A stretch of DNA of 64,000 nt. Origin: Hermatobates lingyangjiaoensis. Its lineage: Eukaryota; Arthropoda; Insecta; Hemiptera; Hermatobatidae. Below, in pieces: positions 31,591 through 44,769 of this stretch (its first letter is position 1; each line of letters opens with the position of its first letter). The notes beneath the pieces were generated by a model. It did no database searches, was not told the DNA's origin, and saw nothing but the letters and a program-made list of their open reading frames with translations. Location of the stretch: NCBI GenBank assembly GCA_026182355.1, contig JAPFBL010000117.1:310001-374000 (forward strand). The letters run 5' to 3'. The translations under genes and the position numbers were made by a program.

Positions 31591-34500
31591 AGAGAGAATG
31601 ATCTTATGATTACTATACTTTCTTTATAGCAAAGTCTCTATTATTATTCACAGTGCTTATATGCGAACTGGATATCATACATTAGTTTAAAATAACTTCT
31701 AAAATTGAACATATTTGTTGTTTGAATAATTATAGTAATAATGTTGGAAATCAATTTGAACTAAAATGACTCAGGTATAACAAAAGTATACTACTTTCTT
31801 GTTTTTTTTTTCTAAAAGTAAAATGAAATTTTATGTGGTTACTCATCTGCCCAATTCAGTAGCTACGAACAAAGTATTGTAGTAAAATTTTTATTAGCAT
31901 TTCCAGGCTAGGTAGTTGCTATTAGTAAACAAACTGCTGCTTGCCTTGGCTTATATTACAGATATCAAGTTAGTCAGTTATGAGAAACAGTCAGATTAAC
32001 AGGAGTTCAGCCTCCTACTTAACTTCTTAACTGGAGAACTCTTTTTTTTTATCAAGGTGTCAGGAATAACAATTTTACCTAAAGAAAAATATTTGTAAGA
32101 ATTTGAAAAAAATGGGCTATTGGATTGAGAGTTTGGGAAAAGAAAATTAGAAAGTTGTGAAAATTTTACTTTCATTGTTCTGAACTCAGTGATGTAGCAG
32201 TCATATCCCTTTTAGAAGTACTGAACATTTAAAAAAAAGGTTTCCACCTATCAGATTATACTTGATTGAAAGCATTGGTTCACATAACAGAGTAATTAAC
32301 TACCTAATGAGGTATGCCTTTATAAAGTTTCTGTTATATCATTAATTTTACTCATGTGAATTAAATAAGTGGATGTTAATGCAAAAGATCATTGGGTTTG
32401 ATTTATTATCTCATTTTAGTATATGTATACAAAGGCAGTAATTAAATATATGGAATCTTTTTTATTCCAAGTGTTTATATGCGAACTATATATCATACTT
32501 TAGTTTTTATTCTTGCAAACTTCAACTGATCGTAATTTTAGAAAATATGCACAAAAAGTACGTAATGATTCAACGCTTTTAGATGAATTATCACGAGTAT
32601 TTTGACCTATTACTTTGTAAGTAGTATGTTTTTTTAAAAACAAAACTAAATAAAGTAGAATTAAATGAAGTGTTGATATCAATTTTTATTGTGTTTTCAC
32701 AATTAGGTCTGTCATCAATAGTACATTACTGTTAATATAACATTGGGTAAGTTTCAGTAGCAAATGACGACTAAAGCAGCCAAGTCAGTGTTCTAATTGA
32801 AATGGATGACGTACATCTCGGAGAAACGTATGAGGAATAATTATTGAGGCCATTAGCATACCAACTCACATAGTACTTTTAGGCTACGTGACAAACTTGT
32901 CAGCATGGGTTGCTTCTACGATCGACCTGTACATTCACTCAACAATTAACGTTTATCTTAACGTACCAACGAAACAAAATATCTTATTTCAAAAAAATTA
33001 ATATTTAAAAAAATATTATAAACTAAATAAAATATTACAATCACCTTTCAGTTTTTTTTATTTTAGTTAGTCATTATTATTTTTTTCCTATTTTATTTAG
33101 TCACATTCTTTTTTAGACACGCTGTATTTTACATTAACTTGAATTGTGTACTATGTTCAGTTACCACATGCTAATCTATTACATTCAAAACTATTATAAA
33201 AAAATGTAATATATCACTGTTAATTCGTAATTTAGCTATATACAACTGGATTTCGTGTTAGTGTGTTTGTCACTGACCACCCCCAGCCGGTCAATCTTCG
33301 CAAGGACTGTTAAATTAAAGTTCATGACCTGTAGGAAATCCAGATTATACGCTGGGTGGTATTTTACAGAGTAATTGTGTCATAATATCTAAAAGACATT
33401 AAATTTAACTTAAACAAATCTAAAGTTAACTACATTCAACTTTATTAAAATTAAACGTAATACCAAACTGTATCAAGAAATCGTTCTACATCCAGCCAAA
33501 CAAATTAAAATGTTTCAATTTTTTTTTAAATTAAATGTAAAAAAAATGTCTGATTCATCGATTCAGTTGTAAAGTAGTCACAAATTAATATCCGTTTTGT
33601 AATAAAAATAGGAAGAGTGCATTTCTCATACTTCAATATTACCTTTAGAGACAAGATTTCATAAACCGATCACGATCTATATCTGATATTAAGTTTTTTT
33701 CAGGGGTAGAACATATAATTTGGTGAGAGCATTTGTTACACAAATTAATCGCACTATGGAAAGCAACAGACATTATAAATTTGATTGGCGTTGATTTTTA
33801 CATTTAGGAATTTTGTTCTTCTAACTTATCATTCAAGAGTTTTAATTTTTAATATTTTTTTAAATAACCGTTATATTTCATTAGATTCACTTAAAAAATT
33901 CTATGTCAATATACACAAATATGAAAAATGCTACAATCAGGTGACCCATTATTCGGCCTTAATAGGTTTACGATAACCAGAATTTTTTGAATTTTTTGTA
34001 TTAAATTATTTTCAAATATTTTTAATAGTATCCTTGTACCCTAGCTAGCCATTTAATGTTAATAAAACATTTTCTGAAATCATAAAACATACCATTCACC
34101 TCGTTTTGTTAATGTATTATTAAAGAACAATTGCACAACTCATCCTCACATAGTGTGCTATTTGTACATATAATTTCATTTTGATCTGTCAAATTATGTG
34201 ACTTGTAGTTTCCCCAAATAATTTCCAATTGAATTACAAGTGAAATTTTTTAAATTTTATTGAATATAAATCTTTCTAGTTGCTTTAGAAATCTGAGGAT
34301 TTTTTTCACTTATTGCTTGTGTCACTTTCATGACAATGCTGTAATTTCATGAAATTTACTTTCCACTCGATTAGTTCAGGATTAGCAGTTCAGGCGGAAG
34401 TAAATGTTACCAAAAAACCACTTTAACCAAGAAAGTGAAGTTTCAATCATGCAATATTGCCCCAGACAATATGGCTCATCTACACTGTTTCTGGGATATA

Positions 34501-36140
34501 ATTGCGTAAAATAGATATTATATCCATCAAGTGGTGTATATTCTATGTCTCCAGAAAGTTATACACACTTACCTACTCTCAGACTGACATCATAGAAAAC
34601 ACATCAAAAACGAACTTGAAGGACTTCAAACATGTAAATCCGTCAAAATATCGAAATCGAATTTCTCAATGATAATTATTGAAACATAATTTTCTTTGGT
34701 GGAATAGCAGATGTAAGTAATTACCCGGAACTTAAATAAAATTTTCACAATTAATAAACTGCTGATCAGAACAGTTCAGTAATTTCCTTGTGTATAGTTA
34801 ACGGTAAGGTTAAGGTATGATCTGGTATCACCAGGTGGTCTTTGAGTTTAATTTGGTTTTAAATGACGACAAGGATTTTGTAAGAGTCATCATAGTTGCG
34901 TAATTTCTTCTTGATTTAAAATATATATAAAGGAATTATTTCGCTCTTACATGGCAATGGTGAAGTTGTGTAAATAGTAATAATTTCATATGCAACCAAC
35001 AATGAAGGAAATACTTATGTTGAAATATAACTTTTTTATTTTTTTTAGTCAATTAATTATTTTATCAATTATTGACTATTAATTATAGTCAATTAAAAAA
35101 AAACTAACAATTAATGCATGTTTTACCATGATTGAAAGAAAAATGTCTTATAAAGCATTAACTGAAAGAAATTGTTTTTATTTAATGTTCTGAATTTTAT
35201 AATTGTAATAGGAAAAGCTGTTTCATATTACTTAATATATGATTTGTGGATATAAGTAATATTATGATATATGATTACTTAATATTCATAAGTGGAAGAA
35301 TGTTATTATATAAGTGTATTACCATAAGTATAAGCAATTTTTTGAGAAAAGTATTACACAGATATTTGTATTCTAAAAATTAGTTATTTTTGACAATGGT
35401 TTTTATGTTTTAGAAAGTTTTAAAAATTTATCATTAGTAGCGGCGTGGTAAAAGTAAGTGTTCTTTTTTTTGAATGGGTTCTCTTTGCGGACTCATTTAG
35501 ACCTAAAAAGTTTTTCAATTTCTCCTCTTTTACTGATCTGTAGAAGTTGTTCCCCAAGGTAGAGCACCATCTGTGAAAAAGTCTTCAAGGCGAGAACAAA
35601 TGCCACATCTCAAAAGGGAACAGTAATGCTCCCTAAGTATAACAAGCCAACATGCATCAACCACAAACTTCTTACTTGCTTAGCATTTAAAAATGCACGC
35701 TGAGTATTATCAATCTCCTTAGTATTCCTGACTACTAAATTTGGACCATTAAAAGATTAGTTCATCTTATTATTCCTGTATATTTCATGAAAAATTGAAA
35801 ATCTAGGTTGCTTCTTTTATGCAGTTTTTAATTTTTTTCTTTCGCAGATATTATCATTTATCGTATAAATGCCAAATTTAAAATAACGATTGTAACATTG
35901 AATATAAGTTTGAATTTGTTCTTTAATTATAGGGTTGTATATGTGTGTTTAAGTCAAGATTTTTACATAAACCATATAACAATCTCATCATCTAATATAT
36001 TTAGTTGAGCAGTCATCATGAGCGAAAAGATAAGTAGTCTAGGAGAACAGATGAAGTTATAGTTTGTTATATGCTAAGAAATGTTCAAATATATGTGGAT
36101 AGTTACTACCTATGAAAATATATTCTGTTTTCGGTCTGTC
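31591..36140. other. Unassigned AT-rich DNA
   Basis: No gene or element recognised. GC-richer, balanced blocks without open frames occur at about 32760-32960, 33250-33360 and 34370-34620 and could be regulatory or old repeats. Confidence 0.3.
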
Positions 36141-36179
36141 ATGTAGTTTTTAGGACCTGAAGTGTCCTAAAAACTACAT
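36141..36179. repeat. Perfect 16-bp-arm hairpin
   Basis: ATGTAGTTTTTAGGAC (36141-36156) and its exact inverse (36164-36179) flank the 7-nt loop CTGAAGT. Short foldback of unknown origin. Confidence 0.92.
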
Positions 36180-36272
36180 AATTCTTTAAGGATGCGTATA
36201 AGCTACCAGCACTTACATTCGACCACCATCACTATCTCATATTCGTCCTATCTCATGACAGAAAGGGAAAAA

Positions 36273-36314
36273 AAATCTGGAGTGGCCTACACTCAACTGT
36301 GCTCTAAGTAAAAA
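36273..36314 (+). repeat. Short dispersed repeat, copy 2 of 3
   Basis: GTGGCCTACACTCAACTGTG-type sequence, related to 6079-6122 and inverted 62162-62206. Confidence 0.6.
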
Positions 36315-38298
36315 GGTATCAAACCTATTAACAACATAATAATTTTTGTTTCCTCAAAAGATTTCACATTTAATGATAAGTCATATTTTTGTATCATATT
36401 GAAATAAAATACCTTTTTGTTGTTTTAAAACTATGAAAGTTTCTTTCATTCATTCTTTCTCTGATTAGATCACGAATGTGTTCTTTATATCGCTCTCTTA
36501 TATTTGTATCTCTTTATCCAATATAGTGGTGTTCAAAATCAATGCATCTTTTCTCTAAAGCTCATTTTAATTGATTATTATCACTATTTAAACATTTTAA
36601 TTTAAAAAAAAATCATTAATTAATCAAAGAAATAAATTGGAAAAATCAAAATCATTAATGGTATTGAATGGTGTATATGGTTTTTTTTGTGAGTGTTTGA
36701 AAGTATTGAGAGTTTGAAAGATTTGAATGATTTAGATGTTACGAGTTTTGGAAAAAATCTACAGTCAAATAATATCTAAATTATGTAGTTTTTGTTTGTT
36801 TATAATTATGTGATTATTAATTTTAGACGGTGATATTTACTTATTATTTCAAAGTAGTGTGAACCATTTTTTTGGGACTTATTGAATATACAATAATTTT
36901 GATAGATCGCCAGATAATCACATGTAGGCAGACATAATTTGAGATAGAGCTAGAAAATTTTACATGCCTTCCATGAAGCCAATATTTAAAATTTATATTT
37001 TAAGATTACCATAATTTATATTAATAAACTGAAAAATGATCACATGTTTGTATTGAAGCGTAAAATGACCCTTTAAATGTAAAGATCAGTATATTTATTA
37101 TTTACACTGATTTTACATTACTTCATTGCTGTATTACAAATTTATATTTGTAAACATAAAAAGAAATTTATAATTCTCCTGTATTTATTTTACAAAATTA
37201 GAATAATAAATATGGGAAGATTTAATGGGTCGTACAGAAAGCCCATCAAACAAATATCGTACGCTGAAATTTATATATCATGTTATAGTATCATTAAGTT
37301 TTAAATATTTTTCACTTTATTAAACTAAAAATGTATTAAGCTCATGTATATGAGCTAGTTTTTAACTGTTTAAATATTTTTTAAATATTATTAAATATTA
37401 TTTCAACTAGTTTTTAAATATTTTAAACCCCAATTTGTCAATATACTTGTAACCTCACAACAGTCTTAGGACATACATACATACATACACACACACGCAC
37501 TCACATTCACACATAAATTTTATTTTACAATAGTATCCAGACTATTATAATTATCAATTATTATAATTATATCAATTAAATAATTATATTTAATTATTTA
37601 GTACTATCAATAATGATTCATTACATCAAGAAATTAAAAGACTTATCTTTTTATTTACAGAAGATTCGTATTTGAAATCTACTGTGATGCATTTTATTTA
37701 TTGAATTAAGAAATACATTAAAAGAAATATATTGAAACTGATCTAATTTGGTTATTGCGGTGCGAGTTTGGATAGTAACTCTTCGATTCCTGGTTTATAT
37801 ATAGACGCAGGAAGGATGCTGTATCCGCCTAAGTTGTGCTGTTGTTAGATGCAGCATCTCTTCGTCTGTTTATAATTGTATCACCTCGTAACTTGTTTGA
37901 TTTATTTTCATTCCCAGAGAAAATAGGCTATAAAGATCTCTACTTTTCTGTTTAGAATCGATAATCTGTTTTTCTCAAGAGTAAGATATTTGAAAAGAAA
38001 TACTAAAGAATTTATGGCAAAAGAGTTTAATTTATACAGTGATATTTTTGTATAAAAAATAATATATATATAAATAAAATAAATATATCCTTGCTTTTTA
38101 TTGTGCGTTTGTATATAATAGAATTAATTAGCCAGCAAATAGCGTTTAATTTTTGCAGATTATTAGCAAATAGATAAAATAATTGCTTCCTTTTAAAATT
38201 TTTATTTATAATTTATCTTATAGTTAATGAAGGACAATAAATGTTAAACAAATTAATTTTTTTTACATAAATAATAAGGAGTTTAGGTTTAACTTTTT
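36315..38298. other. Unassigned AT-rich DNA with CATA/CA microsatellite
   Basis: A short (CATA)n/(CA)n tract lies at about 37471-37512. Nothing else is recognised; inverted AATTATAA runs near 37540-37600 are simple AT sequence. Confidence 0.3.
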
Positions 38299-39235
38299 TT
38301 AGATAACCCGTGACCCCTCGTGTCCCTCAGTGTTTATGAAATTGTAGTGACAATTAATAAAATACATTCACTATGTGAGATTGACAGGAATAACTTTTAT
38401 TGCTCTTTCTTGGTTTTAAGTCATGAAAACAAAGATTCTTACATGGTCCCAAGCTTTTGATACAACATTGTTAACATGAATCAAGATATATACACAAGAA
38501 GTATGTTTAGCAAAACAATAAATCATTTAAAAGTAAATAGCTTCATTTATTTTTTACATAAATAAATAACACATCAATTCAAGTTAAATATTCAAGCCTG
38601 GGAATTGAAATATTCCTTTATAATATTTTCTTATAATATAGTCTATATAATATTACCTTAGAACAATTGTATTTAAACTGACATTTGTGCTTATGCCTGT
38701 ATTCTTAAAATTAGTCAGTTCAAACCTCTAATGTAATAGTTTATATATACTTTCGGAATTTCATACATCTGTTTATTGTTTAAGTTCCTTACACGATTGT
38801 TAAATCAAAACGTTGACTTTGAAAGTTTGATTTGATCCTGGAGAACTGACCGATTCCTGATAAATACAATTTGTTTTATATATATTATGACAAGAATTAA
38901 CAGCAAATACATGAACTAAAAAAACTTCCTCTGAACAATAAGATTTCCAAAAATGGGACCGAGATCTTTTGTAGAAAAGCTAGTCCGGTTTATTCTGTAA
39001 CATAAATAGATTTTACATCTAGAGTCATTAATTTTACTTCACTTGAGTTGAGAGATTTATTTTTAATTCTTCATTCTTTTTAATGTCATTATTTGTAAAT
39101 TAATATATTACTAAATCTTTCCTTTAATATTTATTTAAATAATTCATCATAGATTGGAATTAATAGGTATTCATATTTTCACCTGTGTTGTCCAAAGATT
39201 TAAACAAGGACATCAAGGTTTTATAAGTATATAAA
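38299..39235 (-). mobile_element. Second Helitron copy, decayed, carrying nested repeat
   Basis: The 5' end (minus, at 39235: TTATATACTTATAAAACC) and adjacent 50 bp match 30840-30892. The 3' end (minus: GGGTTATCTAA at 38299) matches the CTAG end at 29631. Here the termini are TT and CTAA instead of TC and CTAG, so it is older. The interior has no helicase motif, and repeat R1/FB1 (38691-38915) is nested in it. Confidence 0.6.
38691..38915 (-). repeat. Dispersed repeat R1 with FB1-type segment, copy 2
   Basis: Inverted relative to 19118-19350, about 70-75% identity. Contains CTGGAGAACTGACCGATTCC and AAAACGTTGACTTTGA, one arm of the FB1 foldback consensus. Confidence 0.7.
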
Positions 39236-40137
39236 TAATTCGTTATTTTTGTAAATTGTTAGGTCAATTTTACAATACAAATTTCCGCCATTTTAATATT
39301 ACTTAAATTCTGTATCTGTTGATAAAAGAGCTTGGCAAACCTGTATATGTGACAGAGTTACGTGAACTGAATCAACACTCCTTTATCTTTCGAAAGCATA
39401 ATATTTTCTTACTACTTAAAAAAAATATTCAAAAATTAAATTTAATTAAACATTTTCGGTGATTCATTAATATATGTTACATTATAGCTGAGATATATTA
39501 ATATATGTTGCATTATAACTGAGATATTTCCCCTGGAATAAAAATGTCCTCACAATTGTCCTAATGATCTTAACAGCAAGGAAATATTAGTTCGAATCAG
39601 TAGGAACTTCAGATCATCAATTGAAATAGTATTATCCAGTTTTTTCAATTATAGTTTTGATTACAACCGATTTTAAGAATGATTCCATCAATTATTTAAG
39701 TAATGCTATAACAATTCACCATTATTATGAAGCATTCTGTATATGTATATGTTCTCACCGTTAGAAGAACAGAAATTTATTAAAAATAGGCAACAGAACA
39801 ATAAGACAAAGAACTATTTTGACTTATTCTGTATAACAGACATCAAATGTTTTGAAGATAGGAAAAAAAATTAGCTTCATTAGAAATGAAAAATTATAGT
39901 ATTCTACAGTCAGTGGTTAAAAAAAAATTCCATCACAAGGTATACTTTGATTCATTTCTTCTTTAAGGCAACAATTTTAACGACAAAAACTCTACAGTTT
40001 GTTCCTCAAGATTAATATATTTTAGTGGTAATTAGTTGATGGTTAGCCTAATTAGATCCAAGGTTTAATAAAAATGTTGATGGTCACAAAACCATCGGTT
40101 TTCCTACTTTTAGGAATATATTCCTACTTTTGCCTTT

Positions 40138-40222
40138 GAAAAAATTTTGAATAAAATCGAAACGACGGCAATGAGAGTTTCATTGGAAGTGGAAGAAACT
40201 GACTGCATCCCGATTTATCCTT
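40138..40222 (+). repeat. FB1 foldback family, decayed single arm
   Basis: Reads AATCGAAACGACGGCAATGAGAG...GAAACTGACTGCATCCCGATTTATC, recognisable as the FB1 arm (AAACGTTGGCAATGAGAG ... GAACTGACCGAGTCCCGATAAA). Confidence 0.6.
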
Positions 40223-40248
40223 TTTATGTTACATATCTGTCATCTGTC

Positions 40249-40293
40249 CCACGGTCGATATTCATTACTGTTTTGTATATATATATATAATAT

Positions 40294-40331
<38 letters not shown>

Positions 40332-40352
40332 CAGATTCAATAATATATCGAC
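40249..40352. repeat. (TA)n microsatellite inside loose inverted repeat
   Basis: TA tract at about 40277-40328. On its sides CGGTCGATATTCATTACTGTT and AACAGATTCAATAATATATC are loosely inverted copies ending in CGGTCGAT/ATCGACCG. Confidence 0.75.
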
Positions 40353-40366
40353 CGTTTGATAGAATA

Positions 40367-40519
40367 GGTGTGTTCTCTAATCGGGGTTCGGTCAATTTTC
40401 CAGGATAAAAAATCAAACTCTCGTTGCCAACGTTTAGGTTTTAAATCAAACCGAAACGTTGGCAACGAGAGTTTGATTTTTTATCCTGGAAAATTGACCG
40501 AACCCCGATTAGAGAACAC
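40367..40519. mobile_element. FB1 foldback element with perfect 67-bp arms
   Basis: Arms 40367-40433 and 40453-40519 are exact inverted copies around a 19-nt loop. The arm carries TTCGGTCAATTTTCCAGGAT and AAACTCTCGTTGCCAACGTT. Related, less perfect foldbacks lie at 43263-43444 and 56195-56410, with single arms at 19176-19240, 38806-38870, 40138-40222 and 45953-46010. Perfect arms imply very recent formation or active gene conversion. No transposase frame or clear TSD; flanked by TA and CA tracts. It could be a non-autonomous DNA element or a PLE-derived snap-back. Confidence 0.85.
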
Positions 40520-40547
40520 ACACACACACACACACCACACACACACA

Positions 40548-40610
<63 letters not shown>
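40515..40610. repeat. Compound (CA)n-(TA)n-(GA)n microsatellite
   Basis: About 33 bp of CA, then about 40 bp of TA, then 24 bp of GA in direct succession. Confidence 0.96.
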
Positions 40611-40611
<1 letters not shown>

Positions 40612-40710
40612 TCCAGAGTCCAGAGCAAACTCTGACGAAGACCGCTTGTTACCGTTGAAAGATCTTAGTCTTGTTTTCCCATTTTCATATTGTGGTTTGA
40701 TCATTATATA
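40611..40710 (+). mobile_element. PLE family C: solo 3' end
   Basis: It carries CTGACGA (40632-40638), extra A, GACCG/CCGTT helix II (one change from the 57571 copy), GAAAGATCTTAGTC, and the terminal CATTTTC...TTGTGGTTTGATCAT before another TA tract. No coding sequence is attached, so it is a solo terminus. Confidence 0.8.
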
Positions 40711-42130
40711 TATATGTGTGTGTGTCTGTGTAAAAGGTGGGAGTAGTCTTTTGGAATTAGTGTACGTAAAAAAGATATATCAGACTTGTATTTGATCAGT
40801 TTTTTGAAAATTTGTCCACCCTACAAAAAAATTCTCGTGGTTAGGTTATTTTAATTTAAAAAGTAATACATCAAGTTCAACATATTTCAACGAATTTCTT
40901 TCAAAGTTTTTAAGAAATAAATTAGATCAAGTCTATTTCTTACAAACAGAACTAACAAAGAAAATCTGTAGACTGTTTGTTACAAGTAATAAGTCTATAT
41001 GAGGGTTACTATGTGTGACTTCACAATGAGGGTTCACTGGTTTTTCATTAATGTTGTGTTATTTCATCTTTTTGCCAGAAAAAGGTGCAAGTTTTCTTGA
41101 TTTCTTTCGCTGGTGTCAGTAGTTTGGTGACTGTGGTTTGTATTTCAATTGTTGTCATATCTTCTTTTTGGCTGATAAAGTTGCTAAAAATGTGTAGTTG
41201 GTTACGAATGTTATCTTTTTGTTCGTTAATTTTCGGGGAATTTAGTAGGAAATATAGAGCGTCTACTATTCAAGTTGTTTTTTCATTATTTACCCAGTCG
41301 ATTATATTTGTACTCTGCTATTTTAAAGTATATCTTATTAAATAAATAAATTCATATTTATTTTATTGTTTTTATTATTATTGCTTCATTAATACATTAC
41401 GCCTTATTAAATCAATAAATTAATATTTATTTTATTATTTTTATTATATAAAATAATAAATAAATGCTTCATCAGCACATTAGAAAATATTAAATATACT
41501 TTGTGATTGTGTTTAAGAGTATAATTTTAAAAAAATGAGTTGACTAATTTCTTTTTAGTAGCGTGTCTTCAGTAGTAAAGAATATTAATTTTTACTCTAA
41601 TAAAAATCTGGGTATAAGGCTGAAATTAAGCTCCATCGACATATTTTATTTCCTATAAAAGAACACATTTCTCTATATAAAATTACAAAGCCTAGAACAC
41701 ACCTTGTAACTAGTATTTATACCTGTTTAGTTGTGAAGTATCAAAAAAGTAAATCAAATACAATGTACAGCTAAAAGTAATTAATAACAAATGTATACAA
41801 TGTTTATTATTAATTAACAACTGGCTGATGGTGTAATTCCCACAGGTGAGACACCAAAGTCATTTCACAGTCTTTTGGAGATTAATTAATCTCACGTATG
41901 AGCATTAGAAGACCTTTTATTTAGAGTTTGGTGTGATGTCGACCATTAAATATAACCAAAAAAAAAAAAAAAGAAGCATTTTGAGTGAGATAATTGATAA
42001 GGTTTCAACTGCTTTATAGAGAATGGCATTGTAGGAAATGACTGTGAGTATCTGGCATGTGGTATACATAGTAGAGATACCATTATAAAGGTTAAAAGTG
42101 ACAGGAGAGAAAACTATTGTACAATAGACG
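40711..42130. other. Unassigned AT-rich DNA
   Basis: No element recognised. A plus-strand 86-codon frame at 41085-41345 is hydrophobic (V, S, F, L) with no splice or start support. Confidence 0.3.
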
Positions 42131-42139
42131 ACATAAATA

Positions 42140-42452
42140 GAATACGGGAGCTGGCTCCGGTCCAGAGTGCAGTAGTTCCCAACGCACCTTTGCGACCTGC
42201 CTGGGGGCTACGATTGGAACCCATAAAAAAACGTACACTCAAAGAGGGGGTAGAAGAAGCGTTCAGTCTGAAGGTAGCAAGGCTTGACTGTGTGTCTCGT
42301 GGACCGTTACTCGAGCGATCTTAACGCGTCTCGTCTTCATCATCAGTGTGGATGCAGACAAGTCTGTTGTAATGAAACAGAGTCGGTCATGTTCCTGCTT
42401 GGCCACGTTCTCTTTTTATTACTTCTTTCTACTCTCTGCCGTCCATTTCCAG
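42140..42452 (+). CDS. Candidate promoter, 5' UTR and signal-peptide exon
   Basis: This ~310-bp block is markedly GC- and CpG-richer than its surroundings. It has a TCAGT initiator-like motif (42263-42267) about 40 bp after CATAAAAAA. Two overlapping frames could start translation. ATG at 42389 gives MFLLGHVLFLLLLSTLCRPF, a textbook signal-peptide core. ATG at 42372 gives MKQSRSCSCLATFSFYYFF, also hydrophobic. Both reach CCAG followed by GTGAAT at 42453, a plausible donor. If real, this is the first exon of a secreted or membrane protein gene whose remaining exons lie to the right, outside what I can recognise. Confidence 0.35.
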
Positions 42453-43262
42453 GTGAATTCTTATAATTACTAACAGATTACAAAATCAAATGTCTTTTTT
42501 GTCATGTTCATCACAGAATATATGATATTTATAACCGTCTATTCAAAAACTTATACAATGCCTTTCATTACATATTGAATAACTTTTCGTGATAGAAAAA
42601 AAGGTTAACTATTTTGATTTGCTATTTGTAAATTTAGCAATTGCCAGAATATTTATTAACGAAGGCAATTAATGATCAATCATAATAAATAAAAATTATA
42701 TTTCTATTTTTAATAAATGCTCTCTCTTTTGTTTAACGAACTACTCATACAATTTTTGTGTTAAATATACCCTAGGTTCTTTTAGTTTCTTTCTGCATGA
42801 ACCGTTAGATATTACTTCCTGATACCTACAGTACCAGAATCAATTATCATTTCTGTGGGATTGATCATAGTTTTTGTTATGAAGATAATGTTTGTAATCA
42901 AACCGTTGGTTCCGTAAAAGATCAAGGTATCTGTTCTCAAATGGTATCGAATTGTGATAACAGATGATTTGGGTCATACGTTTCCAATAAGTATCTTCTA
43001 GATAGATACATTTTAGTATTAATTTCACCGGGGCACTCATTAGATATAGATTAGTGATTTTCAATGGAGACAATATTCTGTTGTTGGCTCTAATGCCAAC
43101 AGATAGATCTATCTATATGTTTATATTTCAGGAGTAAAAATAGTTTTTTTTTTGAAAATAATTTGTAATTATGAAATGAAACATCAATCTATCATTGTGT
43201 GTTAACCAGCTCCTGTTAAATGAATTAACTAGCAATAATATGATATAAATATACACGAAATA
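42453..43262. other. Unassigned AT-rich DNA
   Basis: Possible first intron of the gene proposed at 42140-42452. No recognised elements. Confidence 0.25.
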
Positions 43263-43444
43263 AAATTTATGGGGACTCGGTGAGTTCTTCAGGTTCGAAT
43301 TGAACTCTCAATGCCGACGTTCTGGTTATTATTTCAAACCTTTTTTTTTTTGAAAAACTCTTAAAATGTTTTAAATAAAAGCCAAAACGTTGGCGTTGAG
43401 AGCATAATTTTAACCTGAAGAACTGACCGAGTCCTGACAAATTT
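43263..43444. repeat. FB1 foldback element, diverged arms
   Basis: Arms about 43263-43334 and 43373-43444 (each ~72 bp) are inverted copies with several mismatches. They share GGGACTCGGT, TTCTTCAGGTT and AACTCTCA with the FB1 arm. The loop is T/A-rich. Confidence 0.8.
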
Positions 43445-44499
43445 TTTTTTTGTTTGAATCTTAAAAATTTTATCCGTATAAACTGGATAACTTTTCTAAT
43501 AACCTTACATATATTTTCTAATTCTCTGACAAGTTATTAGAGAAATTAATCAGAAAAATGGTGAGACTCAAATTTGGTGAAATATTTAATGAAAGTGTAT
43601 ATATATGAATAAACTTTGTACGGGTCTATAATCACTTAAATTCTTCCACATTCTCTATCTCTGAAGATGCCATGTTGCCAATATTATATTTTACCATTTT
43701 AATCTAGTATATATCAGTGTACTTGGGTTGTAGATATTCTCTTAAACATGTTTCATTAAAGTCTTTGTTCATTTTGAGTATTTGTATTTATGGTTTGTTT
43801 TTTATGGTTAGTATTTATAATAAACTTGCATGTGCTATCAGAGGACTTTTTTGCTTTGGACAAGCTAAACAGTTACATTATAGTTCAAACCATTTAAAGA
43901 AGGAAGTCAATTAACTCATTAATATTTTAAACAAGAACGCTTTATCAAAGACCTTTCAACCAATTACGGAAGGATGTAAACTATTCTTCATGTAACAAAT
44001 ATGAATATATTTATGAAACTTTTAAGACCCAAGGAAAGGATAATCCAATTAAACCTATTTTTTCCCAGGTAACAACTGCAACATATTACTAAACAACTAA
44101 ATAATATAACTCCTAGTACATACCACCAAAAAATTGTTTATGTCAACCAGTTAGTTTATCTAATTCTTAAGTATCCAATTCTTAAGACTCCAATGAATCT
44201 TAACTTCACTCGAAGTCGAATTGCTTTCCAAACGTTCCAGTTAAAGAGACAATTGAAATTATATGTGACGAAGTTTGTTTAGGAAATAATTTCGACCTAT
44301 ACGAATTGACAGGGATATATATCTCAAATAAACTATTTGTAGCATGTATTATGAAAAACCCTTTCACCAACATTGATGGTTCAATGTTATGGGTCCATTC
44401 TTTGGAATTATGTTTACTGACTTCTATATGTGTAGACTTGGAAACCAACTTATTGATAACATGTTGCTAAAATTGTATTTAACTGTGTACCCTAATATT
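43445..44499. other. Unassigned AT-rich DNA
   Basis: Nothing recognised; short open frames here lack support. Confidence 0.3.
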
Positions 44500-44660
44500 A
44501 TACATATATATGTATATGTTTCGGGCTCCATTCTTCGACGTGGGGAGATCTCTCTCACTTCGTCCTCTCTTCTAGTCTACTCCTGATGACGAACAACAGT
44601 TCGAAATATTGAATTCTGTAACTGTTATTTATTCTTTTTTCTGTGTCGTGCTGTGTAATT
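44500..44660 (+). mobile_element. PLE family D solo unit with hammerhead-like core
   Basis: CTGATGA at 44583-44589, extra C, helix II GAAC/GTTC with loop AACA, GAA, self-complementary ATAT, T, then GAAT... The upstream stretch is CT-rich (CTCTCTCACTTCGTCC...) and the unit ends at a TA tract (44649 on). The same arrangement occurs at 44770-44890, 49640-49765 and 57660-57795. No ORF is attached. Confidence 0.65.
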
Positions 44661-44769
44661 TAAAGTTATATATATATATGGTCTAGACCAAACCATGGTT
44701 TAAAAGAAAAATAGTGTTCAATATATATGGCCGAGATAAGAATTATATATATACATAACTGAGTAGTAG

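Noticed and set aside
43263..43444. FB1 arm as a hammerhead motif (CTGAAGAACTGACC)
   Set aside because: The GAA box and helix II partner are absent in the right position, so the ribozyme model does not fit this family.
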